A stretch of 64,000 nucleotides of DNA from a virus: positions 1 through 64,000 of IMG/VR virus record IMGVR_UViG_3300035701_000016, one strand, 5' to 3'. A model generated the notes under the pieces. It saw nothing but the letters and a program-made list of their open reading frames with translations, searched no databases and had not been told where the DNA came from. Shown piece after piece: positions 6,710-14,304 of this stretch (the stretch's first letter is position 1; the number at the start of each line of letters is the position of its first letter). A program made the position numbers and the translations under genes.

Positions 6710-6964
6710 ATGTTAATAAATGACGTTAAGAAAGGTATGAAGATCCGTACCAAGGATGGAATTACTGGTACGATGATGGATAATCAGAAGGGTATTATTA
6801 GAACTATACAGATTCCGATGATCTTTGATTCACGGCAGATGGATATAGGAAGCTGCTATGTTGATACCATCCGGTGGGTCATGGTGAAGAATGAATGGGA
6901 AAAAGTTGAGCTGTCTGAGGCTAATCGTAAACAGCTCTCCAAAATTCCATCAAGTTTTCGGTAG
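6710..6964 (+). CDS. small hypothetical protein, SH3/KOW-like
   Basis: 84 residues; TAGGAGGGATT precedes the ATG. The N-terminal half (INDVKKGMKIRTKDGITGTM) resembles short beta-barrel phage proteins that start with V-K-x-G-x-x-V; assignment is tentative. Eight bases separate it from the SWIM gene, so they are probably co-transcribed. Confidence 0.6.
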   Translation: MLINDVKKGMKIRTKDGITGTMMDNQKGIIRTIQIPMIFDSRQMDIGSCYVDTIRWVMVKNEWEKVELSEANRKQLSKIPSSFR

Positions 6965-7283
6965 GAATAACCGCAGATTCAGGATATACTTTTGGCTGAT
7001 TCTAATATTATGGGAAATAGTAATATGCTCAACCCCAAGGCAAGATGTCCGTACGGATCTGCCCCCTCCAAAAAGTACATTAGTCGCTACTGCCACGACT
7101 AATGACTGTCATAACAAACTGGATCCTCTCATATATAGTTTCCTAGCCGGTAATGGAGATAGAGGTATCTACGATGCGGCTCTTAGATGCAAGGATCCAG
7201 AAGTTGCGATAAAAGTAGAATGGGGGTTGGCGAAGAGAGATTATTTAGTTCTTCAGAGGTTGATAAAAAGACAGACTCCATGA
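6891..7283 (+). CDS. possible membrane-anchored protein, start uncertain
   Basis: The frame is open from 6891 but the true start probably lies after the upstream stop near 6964; no clear ribosome site decides it. A hydrophobic segment (WLILILWEIVIC) precedes a soluble tail (residues about 50-130). The stop codon sits inside the terminator hairpin, as is common for the last gene of a unit. It overlaps the convergent gene on the other strand by about 100 bases. Function unknown. Confidence 0.45.
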   Translation: MNGKKLSCLRLIVNSSPKFHQVFGRNNRRFRIYFWLILILWEIVICSTPRQDVRTDLPPPKSTLVATATTNDCHNKLDPLIYSFLAGNGDRGIYDAALRCKDPEVAIKVEWGLAKRDYLVLQRLIKRQTP

Positions 7284-7830
7284 AATTTATGGAGTCTTTC
7301 TTTATTCTCTTGGCAAGACTTTCAATTGTCCCTTCTTCCAGACCTACGGTTTCATCAACACATGGGTCCAGAGATTGCAGATATCCATATGCGTGATCAC
7401 AACATATGTGTTCAGACTCTGTACAGTTGCGATAGTCAGGAGAAAGATCTCTTCTCCATAATCTTGAGTCACAGGGTCTACCGTTGTCTAAATCGAGTAA
7501 TGCTTGCAGTATCGTCTGGAATAGTATTTGTCTAAGAAATTCCCCATCACAATCAGTTTCTCGGCGTAAACCTGATGATGGACTTATTCCTCTCATCAAG
7601 TACCATAGATCTACTCCAAGGTTGGGACTACCGTAGAATGGAGAGATCAGATCTTGATCTTTGAGGTCATGCAGAATATCCAGGGGAGAATTCCAGCAGT
7701 TCACAAAGTTGGTTATATCTGTATGAAACGTTACTGTTCCTGCGGCAGCATTCACCATTCCTCTATTAGTTATTATCCAACAATGAAGATAGTTTAGCCT
7801 GACAGATCTCTTTTGTTTCCAGTTCAGCAT
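7183..7830 (-). CDS. hypothetical protein
   Basis: 215 residues, starting at an ATG with AAGGAGG upstream. No motif recognised; several Cys residues and a hydrophobic C-terminus. The last 100 bases run through the terminator hairpin and overlap the convergent + strand gene, so the annotated C-terminus could be trimmed if transcription stops at the hairpin. There is no alternative gene on either strand between 7300 and 7830. Confidence 0.55.
   Translation of the reverse strand: MLNWKQKRSVRLNYLHCWIITNRGMVNAAAGTVTFHTDITNFVNCWNSPLDILHDLKDQDLISPFYGSPNLGVDLWYLMRGISPSSGLRRETDCDGEFLRQILFQTILQALLDLDNGRPCDSRLWRRDLSPDYRNCTESEHICCDHAYGYLQSLDPCVDETVGLEEGTIESLAKRIKKDSINFMESVFLSTSEELNNLSSPTPILLLSQLLDPCI
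7273..7303 (+). terminator. intrinsic terminator at the convergent junction
   Basis: AGACTCCAT (7273-7281) and ATGGAGTCT (7289-7297) form a 9-bp stem, followed by TTCTTTATT. On the other strand it is followed by GTCTTTTTAT, so it could work in both directions. It ends the early + strand block. Confidence 0.75.
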
Positions 7831-7994
7831 AGTGTTTTCCTCCTTGACAATAGCCTAAAATTGGCGCACAACAGGCATTTCAAATGGCTACTACGAACTC
7901 TACAATGCCCCTACAACGCTTCATTTTGTATACTGGCACATAATGTACACCTAAAATACTTATCAGTTTAAACAGAATTTATATCCCAATAATT
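7831..7994 (-). promoter_or_regulatory. intergenic stretch with GTAGGGGC-type repeats
   Basis: Read on the - strand this 164-base gap carries CGTTGTAGGGGCATTG, then GTAGAG, GTAGTAGCC and an imperfect palindrome GCCATTTGAAATGCC. A related set occurs at 11794-11939. No promoter of the 17-base-spacer family is evident. It may be a leader, a regulatory site or a replication signal; the sequence does not decide. Confidence 0.35.
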
Positions 7995-8477
7995 CTATTC
8001 ATCTTCATATCTGAAGTATATATCTTTTTCAGGATAATCTCTAAGAATCGGATCTCCAGTTTTACATGATCTGATTATTTCGGATCGATTTATTCCGGTA
8101 ATATCTGAGGCATTGTATACTGAGCTATAGATGTATCCAGTTTCCATATTTATAACCTTCTTATACTCAGTAAATCCCGATGATCTTCCTTTTCTGCTCA
8201 TATCCTGACCATTATCTTCATGAGTACCTTGAAATAGATGGGTAGGATTGACACACCAGGGATGATCACACTTATGACATACTAATAGAGTAGAATCAAA
8301 GCTCTGAATTGATAACTTGAAAGATAATACATGAGCTCTCACAACTCTTCCTTCATATCCGAAACATCCATATTCTTCCTTGAATGGTCCTATCCATTCC
8401 CAACAGTCATCAATTCCCTTTATGATAACTTTGGACCAGAATCTTTCTTCATCTTTCTCAGACAATGAAAATTTCAT
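7995..8477 (-). CDS. HNH homing endonuclease with C-terminal NUMOD1-like domain
   Basis: 160 residues. The HNH core runs from CWEWIG (about 28) through HKCDHPWCVNPTHLF to GTHEDNGQDM, the HNH_3 pattern. The C-terminal 50 residues (VINMETGYIYSSVYNASDIT onward) form a NUMOD1-type DNA-recognition module ending YFRYED. It sits between genes and interrupts nothing visible, so it is freestanding. Its stop side abuts the repeat-bearing gap and its start overlaps the stop of the gene upstream (ATGA). Confidence 0.85.
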   Translation of the reverse strand: MKFSLSEKDEERFWSKVIIKGIDDCWEWIGPFKEEYGCFGYEGRVVRAHVLSFKLSIQSFDSTLLVCHKCDHPWCVNPTHLFQGTHEDNGQDMSRKGRSSGFTEYKKVINMETGYIYSSVYNASDITGINRSEIIRSCKTGDPILRDYPEKDIYFRYEDE

Positions 8478-9415
8478 TCGTACTCCACGAATCTAAAGTA
8501 CAAGAAATCCAAATCTGATATGATTCTAGGGTGGACAAATTCCACATCTCCGTAACACGACCATTTTACCCAACGTGGAGGAACTCCTGTGATCCTACCG
8601 GCAGCTTCAACACTGTCAAATATCCTGCCATTGTTGAGACATATTACAGGAAATCCTGTGTATATCAGAGATCTTACACGATAGGAAGCCTCGTCATCGT
8701 ATTTGATGACCTCTTCACGAGTTAATTCCACGGTAGGATAGAAGAATTTGCACTGAAGTTGCCAGCATGACTTTTTGGAATTGTAGACTTTTCTAAATTG
8801 AGCATTGAATAATCTTTCATATTTCATTGAATGAGATGCAATATGTTTAGATAATGACTTATTGTCCATAGTCCAGGGTTCATCGTTATACTCTTCGTGC
8901 TCTTTGTATTTATTTCCTACCACCAGATTTAGATAGTCAACTGGAATCCACAAATCAACTCCAATTTTATTTTCGTCCATCAATTCCTTGATCAGACAAG
9001 ATATGGTATACACTCTGGAAGACCACTCTAGCTTCGTTATGCCGCTATCCCGAAGATATTTTCTTTGAGACCATTCTTCAACTTTCAGTTTCTTTACGAC
9101 TATTACCTGCGGAATGGATGGAATTATTGGATTTTCAGTATTTTTCAAATAACTGCTATACCATTCAAATTCCATGTCACTACCACATTTCTTCAACCAT
9201 TTCTCGCAAACATTCACTATATCCATGTAGAATAGTTTAAGATCCAAGGAAGCACTATCAGGACCGAGATAAATTTTTCCGGTAGTAGTGCAGATAACTC
9301 TCCAGTCTCCGTCGGGTCTTCTCACCCATGATCGCGGATTGACTCTCTTGGAAAGTTTGTCTCCTCGTAACCACTCAGAGTAGTCATGACCTCTTTGGTT
9401 TCTTATCTTAGTCAT
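8474..9415 (-). CDS. unknown protein with NUMOD1-like C-terminus
   Basis: 313 residues; AAGGATG lies just upstream of the start. The first 240 residues match no family I know; a segment with DNKSLSKHIASHSMKYERLF resembles a winged-helix DNA-binding region. The last 60 residues (VICLNNGRIFDSVEAAGRIT to YFRFVEYE) are clearly related to the C-terminal modules of the HNH protein at 7995 and the GIY-YIG protein at 23472. It is probably a DNA-binding or mobile-element-derived protein without a recognised nuclease core. Confidence 0.6.
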   Translation of the reverse strand: MTKIRNQRGHDYSEWLRGDKLSKRVNPRSWVRRPDGDWRVICTTTGKIYLGPDSASLDLKLFYMDIVNVCEKWLKKCGSDMEFEWYSSYLKNTENPIIPSIPQVIVVKKLKVEEWSQRKYLRDSGITKLEWSSRVYTISCLIKELMDENKIGVDLWIPVDYLNLVVGNKYKEHEEYNDEPWTMDNKSLSKHIASHSMKYERLFNAQFRKVYNSKKSCWQLQCKFFYPTVELTREEVIKYDDEASYRVRSLIYTGFPVICLNNGRIFDSVEAAGRITGVPPRWVKWSCYGDVEFVHPRIISDLDFLYFRFVEYE

Positions 9416-9425
9416 ACAACATCCT

Positions 9426-9454
9426 TCCCTCCCAAGGCACTACCCTGGGAGGGA
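9426..9454 (-). terminator. intergenic hairpin
   Basis: TCCCTCCCA (9426-9434) pairs perfectly with TGGGAGGGA (9446-9454). It lies between the genes at 9479 and 8474 with no T-run; a weak terminator or processing stem. Confidence 0.5.
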
Positions 9455-9478
9455 TTTGGAACCGGCTAGACCGTCACT

Positions 9479-9799
9479 CTATTTATTTTTGCTGGCGGCA
9501 GCTCTGGCCTTTTCTTCTTCCGTAATATGAGTTTTGCGGAAGTAGATGGTGGTTTCTTTGGCAGATGTCTGACACTCCAGGCGAATGCCCTGCTTGCGAT
9601 ACTTGGCCTGAGGTCCGTTCTTACCGTTGCGAATGTAGCGGGTGATGCGTTTGATTTCCGGACCGTCCAGGATTCCTCCCAGTTTGTACCATTTGTCAAA
9701 CGGCATGGGATCCAAGTACTCCCACAATTCATTGTACTCTCCATGTGGCCTGAGTTCAACAGGCGGAGCTTCAACCTCTTCAAATGTGAATTTTGGCAT
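9479..9799 (-). CDS. early-type hypothetical protein, probably abundant
   Basis: 106 residues; AAAGGATT upstream. Acidic N-terminus, then basic segments (RITRYIRNGKNGPQAKYRKQ) and a Lys/Ala-rich tail. Codon use is GC-rich, as in the genes at 298, 5812 and 27249. It has its own extended -10 promoter and a downstream hairpin, the same single-gene cassette design seen on the + strand. Function unknown; nucleic-acid binding is possible from charge. Confidence 0.7.
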   Translation of the reverse strand: MPKFTFEEVEAPPVELRPHGEYNELWEYLDPMPFDKWYKLGGILDGPEIKRITRYIRNGKNGPQAKYRKQGIRLECQTSAKETTIYFRKTHITEEEKARAAASKNK

Positions 9800-9842
9800 A
9801 TCGTTTAATCCTTTCTTTTCAATTATGGTTGCCCTACAATTT

Positions 9843-9871
9843 ATTATAGCACAGGCGAGCTACTTTTTAAT
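9843..9871 (-). promoter_or_regulatory. extended -10 promoter on the - strand
   Basis: On the - strand TGTGC-TATAAT (the -10 is complementary to 9843-9848) matches the family, but the -35 (ATTAAA) is poor. It drives the gene at 9799. ATTGTAGGG follows the -10, as in other - strand promoters here. Confidence 0.65.
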
Positions 9872-9875
9872 CATT

Positions 9876-11021
9876 TTATTTAGTCAGTTTAGTAAAGTGA
9901 TTGGTATTTTCCTCAAGATATTCTTCAACATGAGCCAGTCTATCCTCAACGGTAGGAACCCATCCGGAAGGAGACTCGGGAGATGGAGATGCTGATAAAG
10001 ATGGAGATGAAGATACTGAGGAGGATGGAGATGAAGATGGGGAAGATACGGTTGGTTCTTTGTAATTTATCCAAGAATACAGATCTTTCTTGGATAGGGT
10101 AGATATGTTCAAATCAAATCCATTATTGGGATATTTTCCGTTGGGAACTTTTATAGTTCCTCCCGAGAACTGCCAAAATACAGGATCTACAGTCATTCCC
10201 ATCCGGTTAGGTATTCCACTCGGTAGATATTTGGATCTAACTTCTTCCCATGATGCCACAACTGAAGGTGCGGTATAGCTGGCTAGATATGTTCTGACAT
10301 TGGCAGCTTGTAGATTAGGAGCCCACTGAGTAAACATATTAGTTCCATCCGTATTCATGTAAGAATTTATGAACCAAGGAGCAGAATAGACAAAGATCGG
10401 TACGGTACGAATTTCGTGAGCTTTCATTCCGGACCATAGATGCTCAACAAGCATCTTAAAGCTCGAGAATATCCAGTTGGAGGAAATGATCTCTACATTT
10501 TCCAATTTTCTATTTCCGTTGAGAAGTTCAAGATATTGGTTGTAATATCTCCAATATCGCTCAAGATCGAGAACTATACCATAGTAGAGTTTATTGCTGA
10601 GAACTTCTGCCAATTTCATATACTCTAGATCTTGTTTGGGTGGAAGATTTCTGAATCCATCCAGGGTATAATCTGCATGTAGTCCCCATGCTCCGCTATT
10701 GCAGAAGATATATGCTAGAGCCGGAATACCTGCTTTACACATTCCATCTACATTTCCTGCAAAAGTTTTATCATGCCATAAAGATGGGTCAACTTCTTCC
10801 AGAACTTCTGCACATTTGGCAATGCCAAATCTGCAATATTTGGATAAGTATTGCCAGTCAACGTCAGGTTGCCAGTGACTGACATCAGGTCCTATAGGAT
10901 TATCTCCATAAATTCCCATAGCCTGTATTCTTCCCGAAAGTTTCGACAGAGGAGATTGATTAGTTCTTCTCTGAACTTCCTGTCGATGAAGTTGGTACAT
11001 TTCTTGGCTCGTAAACATCAT
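9876..11021 (-). CDS. GH25 lysozyme (endolysin) with Ser-rich linker
   Basis: 381 residues. The GH25 muramidase pattern covers residues about 40-310: GPDVSHWQPDVDW with its Asp, FGIAKCAE, the acidic VLDLERYW strand, and FWQFSG near the end. These enzymes cleave peptidoglycan glycan strands to release progeny. A linker (about 325-355) of alternating Ser (SVSSSPSLSASPSPES) follows, then a short helical C-terminal piece (TVEDRLAHVEEYLEEN). The linker closely resembles the long repeat of the protein at 56232. No signal peptide is seen, so it probably depends on a holin; candidates lie at 31661-32773, far away. Overlap with the next gene upstream is 62 bases. Confidence 0.85.
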   Translation of the reverse strand: MMFTSQEMYQLHRQEVQRRTNQSPLSKLSGRIQAMGIYGDNPIGPDVSHWQPDVDWQYLSKYCRFGIAKCAEVLEEVDPSLWHDKTFAGNVDGMCKAGIPALAYIFCNSGAWGLHADYTLDGFRNLPPKQDLEYMKLAEVLSNKLYYGIVLDLERYWRYYNQYLELLNGNRKLENVEIISSNWIFSSFKMLVEHLWSGMKAHEIRTVPIFVYSAPWFINSYMNTDGTNMFTQWAPNLQAANVRTYLASYTAPSVVASWEEVRSKYLPSGIPNRMGMTVDPVFWQFSGGTIKVPNGKYPNNGFDLNISTLSKKDLYSWINYKEPTVSSPSSSPSSSVSSSPSLSASPSPESPSGWVPTVEDRLAHVEEYLEENTNHFTKLTK

Positions 11022-11223
11022 CTTTCTCCAATCTTATCATGAATAATATGGTAACTCCCTTGGCATCATTCTTTGCGAACAAGTTCATGATCATATCGTG
11101 CATAGCCACTTCGGATACCTTGGGAATCTCCACGATGCCGTTGCTGAATATGGTTCTACCATCTTTGGTGTTGATCAGGTAGGTTATGAAATATCTTCTC
11201 TTATCTCCGTTATTGCTGCTCAT
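10960..11223 (-). CDS. small hypothetical protein
   Basis: 87 residues beginning at an ATG that overlaps the upstream stop by ATGA. The N-terminal 60 residues read as a beta-alpha-beta fold (RRYFITYLINTKDGRTIF), the tail is Ser/Thr-rich. Its 3' end overlaps the lysozyme start. No family recognised. Confidence 0.6.
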   Translation of the reverse strand: MSSNNGDKRRYFITYLINTKDGRTIFSNGIVEIPKVSEVAMHDMIMNLFAKNDAKGVTILFMIRLEKDDVYEPRNVPTSSTGSSEKN

Positions 11224-11681
11224 GTTAGATCTATTTCTCCTGTTTTCTCCAAATATTCGATTATAAGATTCTCTGCTTCCAAAGCATTCTTTGGATACTT
11301 ATTTCCATTACCTACGGTACGACATTCGGCTAGAAGCTGCTTTACCTCCATCAGTACTTCCACTGAGGGATCCATCAAACCTGAACCAGGAGTCTTCAGC
11401 CACATTTTCCATTTGAGAGAAGATATCGGATCACCATCCTCGGCTACACCTGCCATGATCAACATCATGATCGCATCACCCAGTTCTTCTTGAAGTTTTT
11501 TATTATTTACTTCTTTGTGATCATCAGGATTGTTACGAACCCATCCGCCCATCTGAGCTAATTTTATCTCATAAGCTTCTGCAATCTCGGTATGAGCCCA
11601 CATCATAGCTTCCTGAAAATTGGGTTTCTTGAGTTGCCTCAACTCCCAGTACTTCTTAATCATTTCAGTTAAAGAATCCAT
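11220..11681 (-). CDS. MazG-like NTP pyrophosphohydrolase
   Basis: 153 residues, all helical. The paired acidic motifs of the all-alpha NTP-pyrophosphatase fold are visible: HTEIAEAYE (about 30-38) and EELGDAIMM (about 65-73), which bind Mg and hydrolyse (d)NTPs to NMPs. The C-terminal third has no known motif. It is one of three MazG/dUTPase-like proteins in the window, which points to control of the nucleotide pool. The start overlaps a membrane peptide gene. Confidence 0.7.
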   Translation of the reverse strand: MDSLTEMIKKYWELRQLKKPNFQEAMMWAHTEIAEAYEIKLAQMGGWVRNNPDDHKEVNNKKLQEELGDAIMMLIMAGVAEDGDPISSLKWKMWLKTPGSGLMDPSVEVLMEVKQLLAECRTVGNGNKYPKNALEAENLIIEYLEKTGEIDLT

Positions 11682-11793
11682 ATACTACTCCTATTAGCTT
11701 TACCACAGCCCAAACTATGAGAATGACTAATGCCCAAGATCCGATCAATCCGAATGACCAAACTAGACAAATATCCCAGCGAAAATTCTTCAT
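11665..11793 (-). CDS. 42-residue membrane peptide
   Basis: ATG at 11793 with AAGGTAGG upstream. Residues about 8-30 are hydrophobic and Trp-rich (CLVWSFGLIGSWALVILIVW), giving one membrane helix or a short hairpin. The stop lies inside the start region of the MazG-like gene, so the two are coupled. Function unknown. Confidence 0.55.
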   Translation of the reverse strand: MKNFRWDICLVWSFGLIGSWALVILIVWAVVKLIGVVYGFFN

Positions 11794-11939
11794 GAAAACC
11801 TACCTTGCACCAACTAACAAAACCGAAGCAAAATAGGGTACTGTGGCATTCTAAATGCCCCTACGAGGCACTACAACGTTCGACAACAAACGCCCTACGT
11901 TTACCCATACTAGGTCGCCTTGGGCAAAGAATTACAGAA
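11794..11939 (-). promoter_or_regulatory. intergenic stretch with GTAGGGGC-type repeats
   Basis: On the - strand this 146-base gap reads GTAGGGCG, GTAGTGCC and GTAGGGGC within 60 bases, followed by the hairpin GGCATT-TAG-AATGCC. The gap at 7831-7994 has the same elements. Function unknown. Confidence 0.35.
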
Positions 11940-12260
11940 CTATAATAACCTTCTCATTTCCTTTGAAGACTTGATCTTAGACTTACTTTTCTTCTTGCCA
12001 GGATTTACGGGAATATGATGATAAGGATTGCAACAGACACTAGTCTCACAAGTATGCACAAGATCAAATCCATGAGGAATAGGTCCAACGGTAAGCTCAT
12101 AAGCGAGTCTGTTACCCGCCATGAGCTTACCGTTGACTGCTACCGAGCCTATTCTGGTATGACTTCCACTCCAGGATATCCAAGGCCAACACTTGTCCTT
12201 ATCCTGGACATAGATGTGTCTCCAAAATCTACGGATTTCCTGCTCGGTCATCTGGATCAT
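11940..12260 (-). CDS. HNH endonuclease, short form
   Basis: 106 residues. CWPWISW, then HTCETSVCCNPYHH align with the HNH_3 proteins at 7995, 14470 and 16389, but the usual GTxxDN motif after the last His is replaced by a Lys/Ser-rich tail (PGKKKSKSKIKSSK), so it may be truncated and inactive. A perfect 15-base inverted repeat lies inside the gene (12086-12100 with 12121-12135). Freestanding between two small genes. Confidence 0.75.
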   Translation of the reverse strand: MIQMTEQEIRRFWRHIYVQDKDKCWPWISWSGSHTRIGSVAVNGKLMAGNRLAYELTVGPIPHGFDLVHTCETSVCCNPYHHIPVNPGKKKSKSKIKSSKEMRRLL

Positions 12261-12499
12261 TTTGCTACGGGATTTACCTCGATCAAAAACTTTTCCATAG
12301 ATATTTCATCATATCCAGGCTTGGATCTATTCCACATGAAGATCCTTTCTCCTACCGAGAGGAAGACTGGAATTACCAAAGCATAATTCCAACCTTCGTT
12401 GTTGGCAACGACTTCGATATGCTGGAGAAGATCCAGTACGGGATCGACTACTTCAACAATCTTATAATCTTTCTTTTCAGGAACTGGTGAATGATTCAT
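12257..12499 (-). CDS. small hypothetical protein
   Basis: 80 residues; both ends overlap neighbouring genes by ATGA, implying coupling with the HNH gene and the LPxTG-like protein. A helical middle (VVDPVLDLLQHIEVVANN) is followed by a strand-rich part. No motif recognised. Confidence 0.55.
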   Translation of the reverse strand: MNHSPVPEKKDYKIVEVVDPVLDLLQHIEVVANNEGWNYALVIPVFLSVGERIFMWNRSKPGYDEISMEKFLIEVNPVAK

Positions 12500-12882
12500 T
12501 TCTTGTATCCTTTGGAGGAAAAATATCCTAGAATGATTATGAATATTACCATTAGACAGACTAATCCCAATGGTAGAAACCAGTCAGGAATGTAATACCA
12601 GATGTTGGGATTTCCACCGCCAGTATCTGGTAAAGTTTCTACAGCATTACCGGCATCATCACCTTTCGGACCAGCTTTTCCTCCCTTACGAGGAGGAACC
12701 TTAATGCCATCAATCACGGTAGGAGTGGTGACTGGTTCTACCGTATCCGTCGGAGATGGAGGAGAAACTGTATCTGTAGGAGGAATTGCTGTCTCTGTAG
12801 GTTCAGGTGGTGGAGGACAATTCACTACTGCCATGCCGAGCAAGGCTAAAACAAATATGAGTACAAATGAAACTCTTAACAT
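12496..12882 (-). CDS. surface protein with signal peptide and LPDTG sorting-like signal
   Basis: 128 residues from the ATG at 12882, preceded by GGGGAAAG; ten further in-frame residues upstream lie over the ligase gene end. The N-terminus is a signal peptide (RVSFVLIFVLALLGMAVVNC), perhaps with a lipid-accepting Cys. A Pro/Thr/Ser-rich stalk follows (residues about 23-60), then LPDTGGG, a hydrophobic helix (PLGLVCLMVIFIIILGYF) and a KGYKK tail. That order matches a sortase LPxTG signal. Such a protein would sit on the host envelope, perhaps for superinfection exclusion; this role is inference. If the Cys is not lipidated it may be a simple two-helix membrane protein. Confidence 0.65.
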   Translation of the reverse strand: MLRVSFVLIFVLALLGMAVVNCPPPPEPTETAIPPTDTVSPPSPTDTVEPVTTPTVIDGIKVPPRKGGKAGPKGDDAGNAVETLPDTGGGNPNIWYYIPDWFLPLGLVCLMVIFIIILGYFSSKGYKK

Positions 12883-12883
12883 A

Positions 12884-13774
12884 TTACTTTCCCCATTCTG
12901 TGTGAAATACACACTCTTCTTTTCTTTTATCTTCTCTTAGCCAGCCACGTTTTTGATCAATGGCTGGATGACGTAAGGCTCCGGTAGAGAATCTTACCTT
13001 ACCGTAGACTTTCATTACACGACCCATGAGCTGATCACGATTTGCCCAGACCCAGGCTCTCAAACCATCATCAAATCCACCTCCTACAGTACAGACTGGT
13101 GTTAAAGAACCGTTGATATAAAGACCGCCAATGATGGATCCCAGGGTTCCGTCAAGTCTATTCTTGCCTTCGTTAAATCCAATTATAACATAGTCCATGT
13201 CGACTTCTTTCTTCATTCTACCGAGGGACATTCCTGGGGAAAGAAAGTCACTTTCCTTCTTCCAGACAATTCCTTCGAATCCATCCTCAATATTTACCAT
13301 GGAATTCCAGATCTCATCAAATTCCTCTAATTTCCAGTTGTTTATTGCCATAAAAATTTGACCGAGATTTTTGCCTTCTCTCTCAATGAAATCTGCTATC
13401 ATAATATTTCTAGCACTAAGACAGTGAATACTTACCACTATTCCATCAATCTCAAATGCATCAAATATTATAAATTTTCCTTTTCTACCAGGTTTCTGAG
13501 ACCAGTTTGTTCCGTACATCCATTCGCACAAGAACAGAGATGTACCCCTATAGTCAACATTCTGAGCAAGACGAATGTCACCACCTGAGGTCATTACTCT
13601 CATTATGCCATCGCAGAAATCAACAAGAGTAAACCAACCGTCATATTTGAGTTGAAATGTATCATAAGTAAGTGAGAGATGGATCAGATGCTGTATGGAT
13701 ACATCTGGTTCTATATCTTGCATAGACATCTTGTATGTCCCCAACAGTTCTCTTAACTGATCTTCAGTTCTCAT
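12884..13774 (-). CDS. ATP-dependent DNA ligase
   Basis: 296 residues, the size of small phage ligases. The nucleotidyltransferase motif I is KYDG (Lys43, the AMP acceptor), followed by motif IV GFEGIVWKK and motif V DYVIIGF. The C-terminal part is an OB-fold-like segment containing the GKVRFSTGALRHP stretch that ends many ligases. It seals nicks during replication and recombination. Its start overlaps the exonuclease gene by ATGA, so both are co-expressed. Confidence 0.9.
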   Translation of the reverse strand: MRTEDQLRELLGTYKMSMQDIEPDVSIQHLIHLSLTYDTFQLKYDGWFTLVDFCDGIMRVMTSGGDIRLAQNVDYRGTSLFLCEWMYGTNWSQKPGRKGKFIIFDAFEIDGIVVSIHCLSARNIMIADFIEREGKNLGQIFMAINNWKLEEFDEIWNSMVNIEDGFEGIVWKKESDFLSPGMSLGRMKKEVDMDYVIIGFNEGKNRLDGTLGSIIGGLYINGSLTPVCTVGGGFDDGLRAWVWANRDQLMGRVMKVYGKVRFSTGALRHPAIDQKRGWLREDKRKEECVFHTEWGK

Positions 13775-14304
13775 TTTAGCATCTCCAGCATTCTCTTGAA
13801 TAACCTCATGGTAAGCATAGCATCAACATGAGCACCATGTAATTCATCTCTGCTATATTGTATTCTCAATGATTCGCAGGCATCTGATAGAGTTAACCAT
13901 CTCTTTGATCCAGTAACGTATTGAAGATACTGCATTACGTCGATGACCAGGACAGGAGCCAGATATCTCTTCAACTCTTTGAATCTGTAGGAGGATTGGT
14001 TCAATACCCTCAGATCAAAATGGACATTATATCCTAACACAATATTTTCTCCGACGAGCTTACCGGTTATATATGACCAGAAGTAGCGAATATCTCTGCA
14101 TCTTACCACCATCTCATCGGTTATGTGGTGGATATGAGAGACCTCTTCCGATATAGGATCTACCGGTTTTATCAACTCATTGAAGATAAGTCTCTCATCC
14201 CACGATACCACAGCCAATTGGATAACCTCAGCCTGAGAATCAATTCCGGTAGTCTCAGTGTCTATGAAAACTATTTTATCCGTATTGAGATAGAAAGGAA
14301 TCAT
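13771..14304 (-). CDS. DnaQ-like 3'-5' exonuclease (DEDDh)
   Basis: 177 residues. ExoI FIDTETTG (Asp15, Glu17), ExoII GYNVHFDLRVL, and ExoIII HGAHVDAMLT with the His-x4-Asp of the DEDDh class are all present. HHITDEMV is the usual intermediate motif of the epsilon/DnaQ family. It probably proofreads or processes DNA or RNA ends. The family A polymerase here carries its own DEDD exonuclease, so this is a second, separate enzyme. Confidence 0.9.
   Translation of the reverse strand: MIPFYLNTDKIVFIDTETTGIDSQAEVIQLAVVSWDERLIFNELIKPVDPISEEVSHIHHITDEMVVRCRDIRYFWSYITGKLVGENIVLGYNVHFDLRVLNQSSYRFKELKRYLAPVLVIDVMQYLQYVTGSKRWLTLSDACESLRIQYSRDELHGAHVDAMLTMRLFKRMLEMLK

Noticed and set aside
11794-11939. 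A 17-base-spacer promoter in this gap.
   Set aside because: TTGCCC and TAGTAT are present on the - strand but spaced only about nine bases apart.
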